Assembly: GCA_947456815.1 (NCBI GenBank)
Contig: CANGTL010000001.1
Span: 124,001 to 188,000 of the forward strand
Length of the DNA: 64,000 bases
From: Flavobacteriaceae bacterium
GTDB lineage: Bacteria > Bacteroidota > Bacteroidia > Flavobacteriales > Flavobacteriaceae
Direction: 5' to 3'
Part shown: positions 26,393 to 34,437 of the stretch, piece by piece
Numbering within the stretch: position 1 is the first letter of the stretch
How the letters are laid out: each line of letters begins with the position of its first letter
Notes under the pieces: model-generated
What the model was told of the DNA's origin: nothing
Database searches by the model: none
The model's input: only the letters and a program-made list of their open reading frames with translations
Program-made: the position numbers and the translations under genes

Positions 26393-26911
26393 TTACTTCT
26401 GAAGAAGTATTATTAATTCGGTATTTTTATTAAAATTTGCATAGTCCAATGCCGTCCTGGCGTCTATATCTTTTACATTTCTGTCGGCGCCAGCTTTGAT
26501 TAACATTTTTGCCAATTCATTTTTATTAAAGAACGTCGCATAAATTAATGCTGTCTTGCCTCCTTGGTCTGCTAAATTCAAATTTGCTTTAGATTGTATC
26601 AGTTTTTCGACTATGATACTATCTCCAGACATTATTGCTGCCATCAAGGCGGTTCCCATTCCAGAATTATAGTTGATATCTTTCACTTTTTCCGCTAGAA
26701 AAAGAGCCACTTCTGTATTGGCCCGATAGCACGCAAGAATTAATGGACTCGACTTCTTCTCGTCGACAGAATTGACTAATTCTGGGTTCTTTTTGTAGAT
26801 TTCCTGTATTTCTTGTAGACTTCCTTTTCTAGCTACATCAAAAACATTTTTGACTTGAGCATGAGCGAGTAAAGTGATGAGCAAAAAGGAGTATGTTATT
26901 GACTTTTTCAT
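26393..26911 (-). CDS. Exported ankyrin-repeat protein
   Basis: This 172-residue protein has a signal peptide (MKKSITYSFLLITLLAHAQ) followed by about four ankyrin repeats (SSPLILACYRANTEVALFL, GTALMAAIMSGDSIIVEKLI, KTALIYATFFNKNELAKML, RTALDYANFNKNTELI). It is the first gene of the six-gene operon, 27 bases before the DOMON gene, and lies 24 bases behind a candidate ECF-sigma promoter. Periplasmic ankyrin proteins usually act as interaction scaffolds; partner unknown. Confidence 0.88.
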   Translation of the reverse strand: MKKSITYSFLLITLLAHAQVKNVFDVARKGSLQEIQEIYKKNPELVNSVDEKKSSPLILACYRANTEVALFLAEKVKDINYNSGMGTALMAAIMSGDSIIVEKLIQSKANLNLADQGGKTALIYATFFNKNELAKMLIKAGADRNVKDIDARTALDYANFNKNTELIILLQK

Positions 26912-26935
26912 CTTTGATTTTGTCGTTGTTGTTAG

Positions 26936-26967
26936 TGAAACAGATTGTTAAAACAAAACCCTACTTA
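26936..26967 (-). promoter_or_regulatory. Candidate ECF-sigma promoter of the six-gene envelope operon (motif copy 3 of 3)
   Basis: On the minus strand TAAGTAGGGTTTT (complement of 26955-26967), 12 bases, TGTTTCA (complement of 26936-26942), then 24 bases to the ankyrin gene ATG. One base differs from the other two copies, at the C of the downstream box. Confidence 0.68.
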
Positions 26968-27079
26968 GAATAAAAAAAAAATATTCTTGTTTGAGCGGGA
27001 GTGGATTTATATTGAATACAGTGCAATGTTTACCGACATAGTTTATGATAAACAACAAGGTATCTTTTACTTATTTTTA

Positions 27080-27244
27080 TTAATTATTAACTCCTGATCT
27101 AGGAATTTTTCCTGTTCCGTTAGTTGCACCATTGGTACCTGATGTATCTGCTGCACTGCCTTTATATTTGCTAGCGCTGCAGGAAAATTGAAGTAAAGTT
27201 GTCAACACCAATAAAATCATTTTATAGTGTGGTAAAGTTTTCAT
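27080..27244 (-). CDS. Small lipoprotein, 54 residues
   Basis: A short frame with a clear bacterial lipoprotein signal peptide: basic start, hydrophobic core MILLVLTTLLQ, lipobox FSCS with Cys22. The mature peptide is about 33 residues of Lys, Gly, Ala, Thr and Asn (KYKGSAADTSGTNGATNGT), ending RSGVNN. The ATG is at 27242-27244 and the stop TAA at 27080-27082. It is divergent from ffh and upstream of the ankyrin operon, but separated from it by the ECF-type promoter. No family recognised. Confidence 0.65.
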   Translation of the reverse strand: MKTLPHYKMILLVLTTLLQFSCSASKYKGSAADTSGTNGATNGTGKIPRSGVNN

Positions 27245-27364
27245 AAGAACATTTTTTTAAGTTATGATAAAGGTAGCCGCGCCATGGACTTTCTGCTTTG
27301 TAACTTTCAGGTTTATTCTTATAAAATCCCCATGTTTTTTAAGCAAACTTTGAAGTCAAACTGC

Positions 27365-27395
27365 TTTGAACCATACCTACTTTATGTTATATTTG
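27365..27395 (+). promoter_or_regulatory. ffh promoter
   Basis: TTTG at 27365-27368, 19-base spacer, TATATTTG at 27388-27395: a full match to the Bacteroidota consensus, 23 bases before the ATG at 27419. It shows that the longer open frame from 27284 is not the translated form. Confidence 0.75.
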
Positions 27396-27418
27396 CATCT
27401 TCAAAAACTGGTATTATT

Positions 27419-28756
27419 ATGTTTGATAATTTAAGCGATAAGTTAGATAAGGCTTTTCATATCCTAAAAGGACACGGGAAAATCACCGAAGTAAATGTTG
27501 CTGAAACTTTAAAAGAAGTCCGTCGTGCATTGCTAGATGCCGATGTCAACTTTAAAATAGCAAAAGAGTTTACCACCAACGTAAAAGAAAAAGCGATTGG
27601 GCAAAATGTATTGACTACCCTGCAACCAGGACAACTTTTGGTAAAACTGGTCAAAGACGAGTTAACTGAATTGATGGGTGGAGATGTAGCAGGAATTAAC
27701 CTTTCTGGAAATCCAACTGTAATCTTAATGTCGGGTTTGCAAGGTTCAGGAAAAACGACTTTCTCCGGAAAATTAGCTAATTTTCTTAAAACTAAAAAGA
27801 GTAAAAAACCACTTTTGGTTGCTTGTGATGTTTATCGTCCTGCAGCAATCAATCAATTGCATGTTGTTGGGGATCAGATAGGAGTAGAGGTTTATTCGGA
27901 ATTGGGGAATAACAATCCAGTTGAAATTTCTTTAAATGCCATTAAATACGCCAAAGAAAAAGGATATAATGTAGTGATTGTCGATACTGCCGGTCGTTTG
28001 GCAGTTGATGAAGAAATGATGAACGAGATTTCAAATGTTCATAAAGCAATCCAGCCGCATGAGACATTGTTTGTCGTAGATGCAATGACGGGTCAAGATG
28101 CTGTAAATACTGCAAAAGCGTTCAACGATCGTCTGAATTTTGACGGAGTGATCTTAACAAAATTAGATGGTGATACACGTGGTGGAGCAGCCATTACGAT
28201 AAAATCTGTAGTTAACAAACCGATTAAGTTTGTCGGAACTGGAGAAAAAATGGAGGCCATCGATATTTTCTATCCATCGCGTATGGCCGAAAGAATTCTC
28301 GGAATGGGAGACGTAGTTTCCTTAGTAGAGAAAGCGCAAGAGCAATATAATGAAGAAGAGGCTAGAAAACTACAAAAGAAAATTGCCAAAAATGAATTCG
28401 GATTTGACGATTTCTTGACACAAATTCAGCAAGTTAAGAAAATGGGAAATATGAAGGATTTGGTGGGCATGATTCCTGGTGCATCCAAAGCGATGAAAGA
28501 CGTAGAGATCGAAGATGACGCCTTCAAACATATCGAAGCCATCATTTACTCGATGACTCCCAAAGAAAGAAGCAAGCCAACGCTAATCGATATGAAACGT
28601 AAGACGCGAATCGCAAAAGGTTCTGGAAGAAAAATTGAAGAAGTCAACCAATTGATGAAGCAATTCGACCAAATGAGCAAGATGATGAAAATGATGCAAG
28701 GTCCAGGCGGAAAGCAAATGATGAAAATGATGGGCGGTATGAAAGGAATGCCATAA
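27419..28756 (+). CDS. ffh: Signal recognition particle protein Ffh (SRP54)
   Basis: This 445-residue GTPase binds signal sequences and 4.5S RNA and targets ribosomes to FtsY at the membrane. The N domain (MFDNLSDKLDKAFHIL) is followed by the G domain with P-loop GLQGSGKTT, DVYRPAA, DTAGRL and TKLDGDTRGG, and then the Met-rich M domain ending MMKMMGGMKGMP. The start is the ATG at 27419, after a consensus promoter. A frame extension to 27284 encodes 45 residues foreign to the family. A terminator follows. Confidence 0.97.
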   Translation: MFDNLSDKLDKAFHILKGHGKITEVNVAETLKEVRRALLDADVNFKIAKEFTTNVKEKAIGQNVLTTLQPGQLLVKLVKDELTELMGGDVAGINLSGNPTVILMSGLQGSGKTTFSGKLANFLKTKKSKKPLLVACDVYRPAAINQLHVVGDQIGVEVYSELGNNNPVEISLNAIKYAKEKGYNVVIVDTAGRLAVDEEMMNEISNVHKAIQPHETLFVVDAMTGQDAVNTAKAFNDRLNFDGVILTKLDGDTRGGAAITIKSVVNKPIKFVGTGEKMEAIDIFYPSRMAERILGMGDVVSLVEKAQEQYNEEEARKLQKKIAKNEFGFDDFLTQIQQVKKMGNMKDLVGMIPGASKAMKDVEIEDDAFKHIEAIIYSMTPKERSKPTLIDMKRKTRIAKGSGRKIEEVNQLMKQFDQMSKMMKMMQGPGGKQMMKMMGGMKGMP

Positions 28757-28764
28757 AAAATAAG

Positions 28765-28789
28765 AGACGTGGTGATTCACGTCTTTTTT
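28765..28789 (+). terminator. ffh terminator
   Basis: Stem AGACGTG with CACGTCT, six-base loop, then a T-run, directly after the ffh stop codon. Confidence 0.85.
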
Positions 28790-28791
28790 AT

Positions 28792-28856
28792 TAGGAGCTA
28801 TTTCCCGCTTTCCGCAGTGCACGGCACTTTGCTGCAATCGGGGCTAGGGCATTCGA
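28792..28856 (+). repeat. Interspersed intergenic repeat, copy A (short form)
   Basis: Begins TAGGAGCTATTTCCCGCT and ends GGGGCTAGGGCA; 65 bases between ffh and folD. The ends match copies at 30887, 41519, 45205, 47139 and 61392. The central hairpin part of the longer copies is missing here. Confidence 0.75.
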
Positions 28857-28895
28857 TTACTAATTAACAATGGATTAACCAACAACACAACTACC

Positions 28896-29783
28896 ATGCA
28901 ACTACTAGACGGAAAGAAAACAGCAGATGATATTAAAAATGAAATTACTGCTGAGGTTGATTTAATGAAAAAAAACAACGAAAAAGTGCCGCATTTAGCA
29001 GCAATAATAGTAGGAAATGACGGTGCGAGTTTGACCTATGTTGGCAGTAAAGTGAAAGCTTGCGAAAGAGTTGGATTTGAGTCGACGCTAATCAAAATGC
29101 CAAGCACCACTTCTGAAACAGAGTTGTTAAAAAAGATCAAGCAACTCAACGAAGATGACGATATTGATGGATTTATCGTGCAGTTGCCTTTACCTGAACA
29201 AATTGATACACAGAAAGTCATCATGGCAATCGATCCTCGAAAGGATGTCGATGGATTTCACCCGGAGAATTTCGGAAAGATGGCGCTAGATATGACGACC
29301 TTTATTCCAGCAACACCTTTCGGAATATTAGAATTATTAGAGCGTTACGGTGTTGAAACCAAAGGAAAACATACCGTTGTTATTGGAAGAAGCCACATCG
29401 TGGGAAGACCAATGAGCATCTTGATGGGACGCAAAGGATTTCCTGGAAATTCAACCGTTACCTTAACACATAGCTACACCAAAAACATCGCACAAATTAC
29501 CACACAAGCGGACATAATTATCACTGCATTAGGCGTTCCGAATTACCTCAAAGCAGAAATGGTAAAAGATGGGGCAGTGGTTATTGATGTTGGTATCACG
29601 CGTGTTGAAGACAAAACTACCGAAAAAGGCTATCGCATAACCGGTGATGTCGACTTTGAAATGGTGAGTAAAAAAGCCTCACACATTACACCAGTTCCCG
29701 GAGGTGTTGGACCGATGACGATTGCGATGTTGTTGAAAAATACTTTATTGGCACGAGAACAACGAAGATTGTTGACTAAATAA
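28896..29783 (+). CDS. folD: Bifunctional methylenetetrahydrofolate dehydrogenase/cyclohydrolase
   Basis: This 295-residue cytosolic enzyme of one-carbon metabolism oxidises 5,10-methylene-THF with NADP+ and hydrolyses the methenyl product to 10-formyl-THF. Family motifs are present: the active-site segment with Tyr and Lys (LTYVGSKVKACERVG), DGFIVQLPLPEQ, DVDGFHPENFG, the nucleotide-binding VVIGRSHIVGRPMS and the C-terminal TPVPGGVGPMT. It is a single gene flanked by an intergenic repeat upstream and a convergent pseudouridine synthase gene downstream. Confidence 0.97.
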   Translation: MQLLDGKKTADDIKNEITAEVDLMKKNNEKVPHLAAIIVGNDGASLTYVGSKVKACERVGFESTLIKMPSTTSETELLKKIKQLNEDDDIDGFIVQLPLPEQIDTQKVIMAIDPRKDVDGFHPENFGKMALDMTTFIPATPFGILELLERYGVETKGKHTVVIGRSHIVGRPMSILMGRKGFPGNSTVTLTHSYTKNIAQITTQADIIITALGVPNYLKAEMVKDGAVVIDVGITRVEDKTTEKGYRITGDVDFEMVSKKASHITPVPGGVGPMTIAMLLKNTLLAREQRRLLTK

Positions 29784-29800
29784 GACTTTGCATCTCTGCA

Positions 29801-29833
29801 TCTTTGCGAGACCAATTTTATTTCTCGCAAAGA
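29801..29833. other. Perfect 11-bp hairpin between convergent folD and rluF
   Basis: TCTTTGCGAGA at 29801-29811 and its exact complement at 29823-29833 enclose an 11-base loop. No T-run follows the stem closely on either strand, so a terminator role is uncertain. Confidence 0.5.
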
Positions 29834-29847
29834 CGGATAAGATTTTA

Positions 29848-30732
29848 TTAATAATCCCCTTTTTTCTTATATCGCGGATCATCGCGTTTGATGAATTCTG
29901 TTCTTCGTATCGGTGCATCTGCTTTAGAGCCAGATTGCTTGGTTTTATTTTGAGTTGGCAAGCTAGCTTCTTCTGTTTTACTCGATGGTTCGATGAGTTG
30001 ATTGAGTTCTACGATTTCAGCTTCGGTCAATTCGCGGTAGCGTCCGACAGGAATATCAAGCGAGATGTTGATAATTCTAATACGTTTCAAAGCCGTCACT
30101 TCATATCCTAAATATTCGCACATTCTACGAATTTGACGATTCAATCCTTGGGTTAAGATAATTTTGAAATTGTATTTACTGATTTGTTCAACTTTACATT
30201 TCCGTGTAATGGTGTCTAAAATCGGAACGCCGTTCCCCATTTTTTCTATAAAGCGATCGGTGATAGGTTTGTTGACGGTAACCGTATATTCTTTCTCGTG
30301 GTTATTTCTTGCTCGAAGTATTTTATTGACGATATCGCCGTCGTTGGTCATAAAAATCAATCCTTCGCTGGCTTTGTCCAATCGTCCGATAGGGAAAATA
30401 CGTTTGGGGTAATTGATATAATCGACGATGTTATCGCGAACTTCGAGATTGGTGGTGCATTCGATACCGACGGGTTTGTTGAACGCCAAGTAGATGAGCT
30501 TCTCGGTATTATCTCGGATGAGTTTGCCATCGATGCGAACTTCGTCGTTGGGTGACACTTTTGTTCCCATTTCTGGAACAATCCCGTTGATGGTGACGCG
30601 ACCATCTTCGATGAGCTTGTCGGCTTCACGTCGGGAGCAAAAACCTGTTTCGCCAATGAATTTGTTGAGTCGTTTTACTCCGCTTTGCTCCATACGATTC
30701 GGCCCTTGGCCTTGGGTGAGGGAATCTTCCAT
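29848..30732 (-). CDS. rluF: 23S rRNA pseudouridine synthase, RluF-type
   Basis: This 294-residue enzyme has an N-terminal S4 RNA-binding domain ([32 protein letters not shown]) and a RsuA/RluB/F catalytic domain with Asp in [16 protein letters not shown] and [25 protein letters not shown] is characteristic of RluF, which modifies U2604 of 23S rRNA in E. coli. A basic tail follows (about 255-294, Lys/Arg-rich). An in-frame ATG at 30691-30693 would remove 13 poorly conserved residues and is a possible alternative start. Confidence 0.9.
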   Translation of the reverse strand: MEDSLTQGQGPNRMEQSGVKRLNKFIGETGFCSRREADKLIEDGRVTINGIVPEMGTKVSPNDEVRIDGKLIRDNTEKLIYLAFNKPVGIECTTNLEVRDNIVDYINYPKRIFPIGRLDKASEGLIFMTNDGDIVNKILRARNNHEKEYTVTVNKPITDRFIEKMGNGVPILDTITRKCKVEQISKYNFKIILTQGLNRQIRRMCEYLGYEVTALKRIRIINISLDIPVGRYRELTEAEIVELNQLIEPSSKTEEASLPTQNKTKQSGSKADAPIRRTEFIKRDDPRYKKKGDY

Positions 30733-30886
30733 GGGGTAAATTTAGGTTTTTTTGGGGATTTTTAGACTGTAAGACTACAAGACAATAAGATTTTTATTTA
30801 TTGGAAAGACTTTTTGTGTGAAAGTCTTGAAATCTTAAGATCTTATAATCTTAATGTCTTCCGAATTTTCTATTAAAATCGATTGT
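30733..30886. other. Degenerate AAGTCTTA-type intergenic filler
   Basis: Between 30765 and 30860 the sequence is made of loosely repeated AAGACTA/AAGTCTT/AATCTTA words. Similar wording recurs at 40540-40580 and 41680-41760. No gene seen. Confidence 0.4.
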
Positions 30887-31023
30887 CTTAGCCCTGATGG
30901 CAGCGGCATCCTTTTTTGTTTTTTTGAGAAAGCCCTTCGTCCTTCGACTGCGCTCAGGATGACAAGCTTCACGCTCAGGGTGACAAAAAAACAAAAAAGA
31001 TATAGCGAACAGCAGGATTAAGC
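30887..31023 (-). repeat. Interspersed intergenic repeat, copy B (long form)
   Basis: Minus orientation. It starts (minus strand) near GTTAGAAGCTTAATCCTGCT and ends with GGATGCCGCTGCCATCAGGG. The centre carries a CATCCTGAGCGCAGTCGAAG segment flanked by T-runs and A-runs. It is almost the same as copy C at 41519 and overlaps the last codons of the hydrolase gene. Confidence 0.85.
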
Positions 31024-31863
31024 TTCTAACAAAAACGCTACAATTTTTTGATTGACTTCCTCATCGTGCAGACTATGTCCAAGCCCTTTTGTAGTGATAA
31101 GCTGTGCAGATTTCCATGCTTCTGCTAATTTCTTTGCTTCATGGAATAATACCACGGTATCTTCTGTATCGTGGACAATGATGCCGTTGACTTGCGATTT
31201 TTTTAGGAATTCTTGCCCGGAGAATTCGTCAATATTGATTTTGAAGTGGTCTTTAGTATAGTCGTAAAACGCTTTTTTGATTCGGTGGTTTAGGCTTAAG
31301 AGTTTCAAATAATTATTGAGAATAATATTAAAATCAGATGGGGCTCCTAGCAAAACCATTTTGTCTAGATGTGCATTGGAGTAGTGATGTTGATGGTAAA
31401 TGGCCGTGATACCACCCATCGAATGTCCAATAATGTGCTTGGGTTGGTATTTTTGAATAACAAGTTCAGCAAACGAAGCGTATAATGGCACGTTAAATTC
31501 TTTTCCGCTAGATAAGCCGTGCGCTGGAGAATCGACGGCTAGGATAGTATTGCCAGTTTTTCGGAGTTGTGGCAGAAGCTTTTCCCAGCGAGACGAATTG
31601 CTTTCCCAACCGTGCAGCAGTAGAATTACCGTTTCGTTTCCTGCCCAACGGTAGGTTTGTATGGTATGACCGTTTAGTTCTAGTGTTTCTCGATCGGAAG
31701 TATCAAGTATTTTCGGTAAGGATTCGTGTTGTAATCGCCCTGATCTTGGGTTACTAAAGAAAACATAAGCCAATTGAAAAGCCTTTCTAGGCGCTACATA
31801 ACTGAGGAAGTTGATATATAAACCAACGGACTTAGTTAATAAGAATGCCTTTGTTTTTTTCAT
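31018..31863 (-). CDS. Alpha/beta hydrolase
   Basis: This 281-residue protein has the alpha/beta-hydrolase fold. The oxyanion-hole segment is LLLHGWESNSSRW, the nucleophile elbow is GHSMGG (Ser, near residue 148), an Asp in VNGIIVHDTEDTVV is the likely acid, and His in TKGLGHSLHDE is the catalytic base. Substrate cannot be inferred. It begins directly after the terminator of the upstream coiled-coil gene, so it needs its own promoter or read-through. Its end runs into the interspersed repeat. Confidence 0.88.
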   Translation of the reverse strand: MKKTKAFLLTKSVGLYINFLSYVAPRKAFQLAYVFFSNPRSGRLQHESLPKILDTSDRETLELNGHTIQTYRWAGNETVILLLHGWESNSSRWEKLLPQLRKTGNTILAVDSPAHGLSSGKEFNVPLYASFAELVIQKYQPKHIIGHSMGGITAIYHQHHYSNAHLDKMVLLGAPSDFNIILNNYLKLLSLNHRIKKAFYDYTKDHFKINIDEFSGQEFLKKSQVNGIIVHDTEDTVVLFHEAKKLAEAWKSAQLITTKGLGHSLHDEEVNQKIVAFLLEA

Positions 31864-31890
31864 AAAAAAAAAGCCCCGAATTCGAGGCTT
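31864..31890 (-). terminator. Terminator of the coiled-coil (zinc-ribbon family) gene
   Basis: On the minus strand AAGCCTCGAATTCGGGGCTT folds into a stem and is followed by a T-run. It lies between the 31897 gene and the hydrolase start at 31863. Confidence 0.75.
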
Positions 31891-31896
31891 GTTATT

Positions 31897-32676
31897 TTAG
31901 ATCAATGCGAATAATTTATTCATTTTTTCTCTTTCTTCTTCTGCCAATGAGCTATCGACTAAGATTCTTCCAGAGTGTTCGTCGGTGATGATTTTTTTTC
32001 TTCCGGCGATTTCCACTTGTGTTTGCGGTGGAATGGTGAAGAACGAACCGGCAGAAGCACCTCTTTCGATAGACACAACAGCTAAACCATTACGAACGCT
32101 AGAACGGATTCTTTTGTATGCTTTTAACAAACGCTCATCAATTAATCCTTCGAATTCTAGAGATTTTTCTGAAAGGAACGCTTCTTCTTTTTGCGTTTCT
32201 GCCATGATGTCGCTTAATTCCGCTTTTTTGTGTTTTAAGTGCGACATCTTCGCTTCTAATTTTTCTTTAGAGCTATTGATAGATTCTTTTTTGTGTTCCA
32301 TCGTCGCTTTCAATTCCTTCATTTGCTTTTCAGCCAATTGAATTTCCAATTCTTGAAACTCCACTTCTTTGGTTAATGAATTGAATTCTCTATTATTTCG
32401 AACGCTATCTTGTTGTTTTGTGTATTTCTTAATCGCCAATTGGTGATCTTCTACAGCATTCTTTTTTACTTTAATTTGCTCTTCGATATTCTCGAGATCT
32501 TTTTTCAATTTATCTTGACGAGCCAATAATCCAGCAACTTCATCTTCTAAGTCTTCTACTTCTAAAGGCAATTCACCTCTAACATTTCTGATTTCATCAA
32601 TTCGAGTGTCAATTAATTGCAAGTCGTACAACGCTCTTAATTTCTCTTCTACATTTAGTTCTTTTGTATTCGCCAT
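31897..32676 (-). CDS. C4-type zinc-ribbon family coiled-coil protein lacking the zinc cysteines
   Basis: This 259-residue protein is mostly a long coiled coil (about 10-180) followed by a small C-terminal domain. The pattern FFTIPPQTQVEIAGRKKIIT then HSGRILVDSSL matches the CT398/YacZ-like zinc-ribbon family, whose members normally carry two CxxC pairs here. All four positions are replaced (SAGS and DEHS), so zinc is probably not bound. It precedes the Nif3-family gene's downstream end by only 5 bases in the same direction; the two form an operon, as is common for these families. Function unknown. Confidence 0.85.
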   Translation of the reverse strand: MANTKELNVEEKLRALYDLQLIDTRIDEIRNVRGELPLEVEDLEDEVAGLLARQDKLKKDLENIEEQIKVKKNAVEDHQLAIKKYTKQQDSVRNNREFNSLTKEVEFQELEIQLAEKQMKELKATMEHKKESINSSKEKLEAKMSHLKHKKAELSDIMAETQKEEAFLSEKSLEFEGLIDERLLKAYKRIRSSVRNGLAVVSIERGASAGSFFTIPPQTQVEIAGRKKIITDEHSGRILVDSSLAEEEREKMNKLFALI

Positions 32677-32681
32677 AATAA

Positions 32682-33797
32682 TTATAAGTACTTAACAGGA
32701 TTTGTATTTTCTTCTGATAAAACGATTCCGCCTAGCGGCAAGATGGCTGCAAAATTAGGAATTTTTTTCTGAAGAAAATCAACAATATAATTTTTTGTGT
32801 AACGTTCGCTTTCAAAATGTCCAATATCTGCTAGTAACAACTGATTTTCAGCTTCATAGAAGTTGTGATACTTTAAATCTGACGTCAAGAAAGCATCTGC
32901 GCCAGCACGAATTGCATTTTTGATTGCAAAACTTCCTGAACCACCGAGAACAGCTACTTTTTGAATTTTTTTATTGGTAAATGCAGTATGTCGGATGGCT
33001 GGCGTTTGCATTTTGTCTTTGACCATTAACAAGAATTCTGTTTCTGACAATGGTTTTTCCAGCGTTCCTATTGCACCTAAACCAATGTTTTGATGTTGAT
33101 TTTGGAGTTCATAGATTTCATACGCCACTTCCTCATAAGCATGACTTTGAAACAATGCTTTTAGAATTTTGGATTCGAGTTGTTTTTCAAAGGTAACTTC
33201 TATTTTGATTTCGTCGTTCTCGACAAACTCGAATCGTGCGCCAATTTCTGGATTGCTGTTTTCATTACCCATGTATGTTCCTATTCCTTTCGAATTGAAA
33301 CTACAGTTTTCGTAGTTACCTATGGTTCCAGCTCCCGCATCAAATAAAGCGTTGCGAACTTCTTCTGCATTTTCTGGAATAGTATAGGTAACTAATTTTC
33401 TGATGAAATTTGCTTTTGGAATTAGAATCTTGATATTTTGCAAGCCAATTGCCTTGGCTAAAATGTGGTTCACGCCTTTTGAATGGTTGTCTAAAGCGGT
33501 ATGCACGGCAAAAATCGCAATGTCGTTCTTGATGGCTTTAATCAACGCTCTTTCGACGTAATTGCTGCCCGTGATTTTCTTTAATCCAGAAAATAAAATA
33601 GGGTGGAAGCACACCACGAGATTGCATTTTTTCGCAATCGCTTCAGAAATGACATTTTCCAACGCATCATGACAAACCAAAATTCCAGTGGCGTCGTTGT
33701 CTTTGTTTCCTGTCAATAGGCCGACATTGTCAAAATCTTCGGCATATGCCAATGGCGCCATTTCTTCGAGTACAAGAAGTATTTCTTTAATTTTCAT
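32682..33797 (-). CDS. Nif3-like dinuclear metal centre hexameric protein
   Basis: This 371-residue protein belongs to the Nif3/YbgI (GTP cyclohydrolase 1 type 2-like) family. It has an EDFDNVGLLTGN start, metal-site His residues in VVCFHPILF and AVHTALDNHSKGVN, and the C-terminal DLKYHNFYEAEN and DIGHFESE motifs. A middle insertion domain is present, as in the longer bacterial form. The start is placed at the ATG at 33797 (MKIKEILLVLEEM), which fits the family; an ATG at 33824 would overlap the previous gene. It is followed by the coiled-coil gene after 5 bases. Confidence 0.92.
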   Translation of the reverse strand: MKIKEILLVLEEMAPLAYAEDFDNVGLLTGNKDNDATGILVCHDALENVISEAIAKKCNLVVCFHPILFSGLKKITGSNYVERALIKAIKNDIAIFAVHTALDNHSKGVNHILAKAIGLQNIKILIPKANFIRKLVTYTIPENAEEVRNALFDAGAGTIGNYENCSFNSKGIGTYMGNENSNPEIGARFEFVENDEIKIEVTFEKQLESKILKALFQSHAYEEVAYEIYELQNQHQNIGLGAIGTLEKPLSETEFLLMVKDKMQTPAIRHTAFTNKKIQKVAVLGGSGSFAIKNAIRAGADAFLTSDLKYHNFYEAENQLLLADIGHFESERYTKNYIVDFLQKKIPNFAAILPLGGIVLSEENTNPVKYL

Positions 33798-33807
33798 AGT
33801 TTGATTA

Positions 33808-34377
33808 TTAAGTAGCCCAGACATTCAAATACTCTTTAATGGTCCAAACATCATTGACTTTTTCATACAAAAGATAACTCCCGCTGTTGTGTTCGATGCT
33901 TCGGTAGAAAGCTACTTTTACCAAAGCAAAAGTGTTTTTTGAAAAATAAATCGGCTTGCTGACAATCATCAAACGCTGGTTGTTTTCGCCATATTTTTCG
34001 GAAACTGCTTTATATTCTTCGAAAGATAGGCAATTATTGACTTTCTTTTTGAGGTATTGGTTTTGGTTGTTGAAAAGCAATTCATAAGCCGCTGACCAAT
34101 TTTCGTCGATGTTGCTGATAATTTGTTTCTTGATTTCATCCGCATTTTTCTTAAGTAAATCGCTTTTAGAAATCACTTCTAGCACTTCTTCATTATTGGG
34201 TGCTTTTTTACAGTAGAAACTCAACAGTTGCAACCTGCCTTTGGCAATGACTTTTTCGTTGGCGTAATACTTCGTAAAAATCGATTTTAGAATGGCGGCG
34301 TTGTCGCTCTCTTGAGCAAAAGCTACTTTAGAAAGCAGCAAAAAAATGAAAAGGAATTTCTTAAAACAAAGATTCAT
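33808..34377 (-). CDS. Secreted hypothetical protein
   Basis: This 189-residue protein has a clear signal peptide (MNLCFKKFLFIFLLLSKVAFAQ). The mature part is helical at first (AILKSIFTKYYANEKVIAKG) and ends with strands (FALVKVAFYRSIEHNSGSYLLYEKVNDVW), as in NTF2-like or small lipoprotein-like folds. I do not recognise a named family. The frame extends to a TTG at 34410, but the ATG at 34377 gives a proper signal peptide. It lies 10 bases before the Nif3-type gene and 60 bases from divergent lpxK. Confidence 0.75.
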   Translation of the reverse strand: MNLCFKKFLFIFLLLSKVAFAQESDNAAILKSIFTKYYANEKVIAKGRLQLLSFYCKKAPNNEEVLEVISKSDLLKKNADEIKKQIISNIDENWSAAYELLFNNQNQYLKKKVNNCLSFEEYKAVSEKYGENNQRLMIVSKPIYFSKNTFALVKVAFYRSIEHNSGSYLLYEKVNDVWTIKEYLNVWAT

Positions 34378-34437
34378 AGCAGGATGCTTTTGATAATTAT
34401 TTTCTTTCAAAGATAAAAAAAACGCTACTTTCGTACT

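Noticed and set aside
27284..27418. N-terminal extension of Ffh by 45 residues
   Set aside because: A consensus promoter (27365-27395) lies inside it and the family starts at MFDNLSDKL.
29801..29833. Perfect hairpin as an intrinsic terminator of folD
   Set aside because: No T-run follows directly on either strand. It was listed as a hairpin of unclear role.
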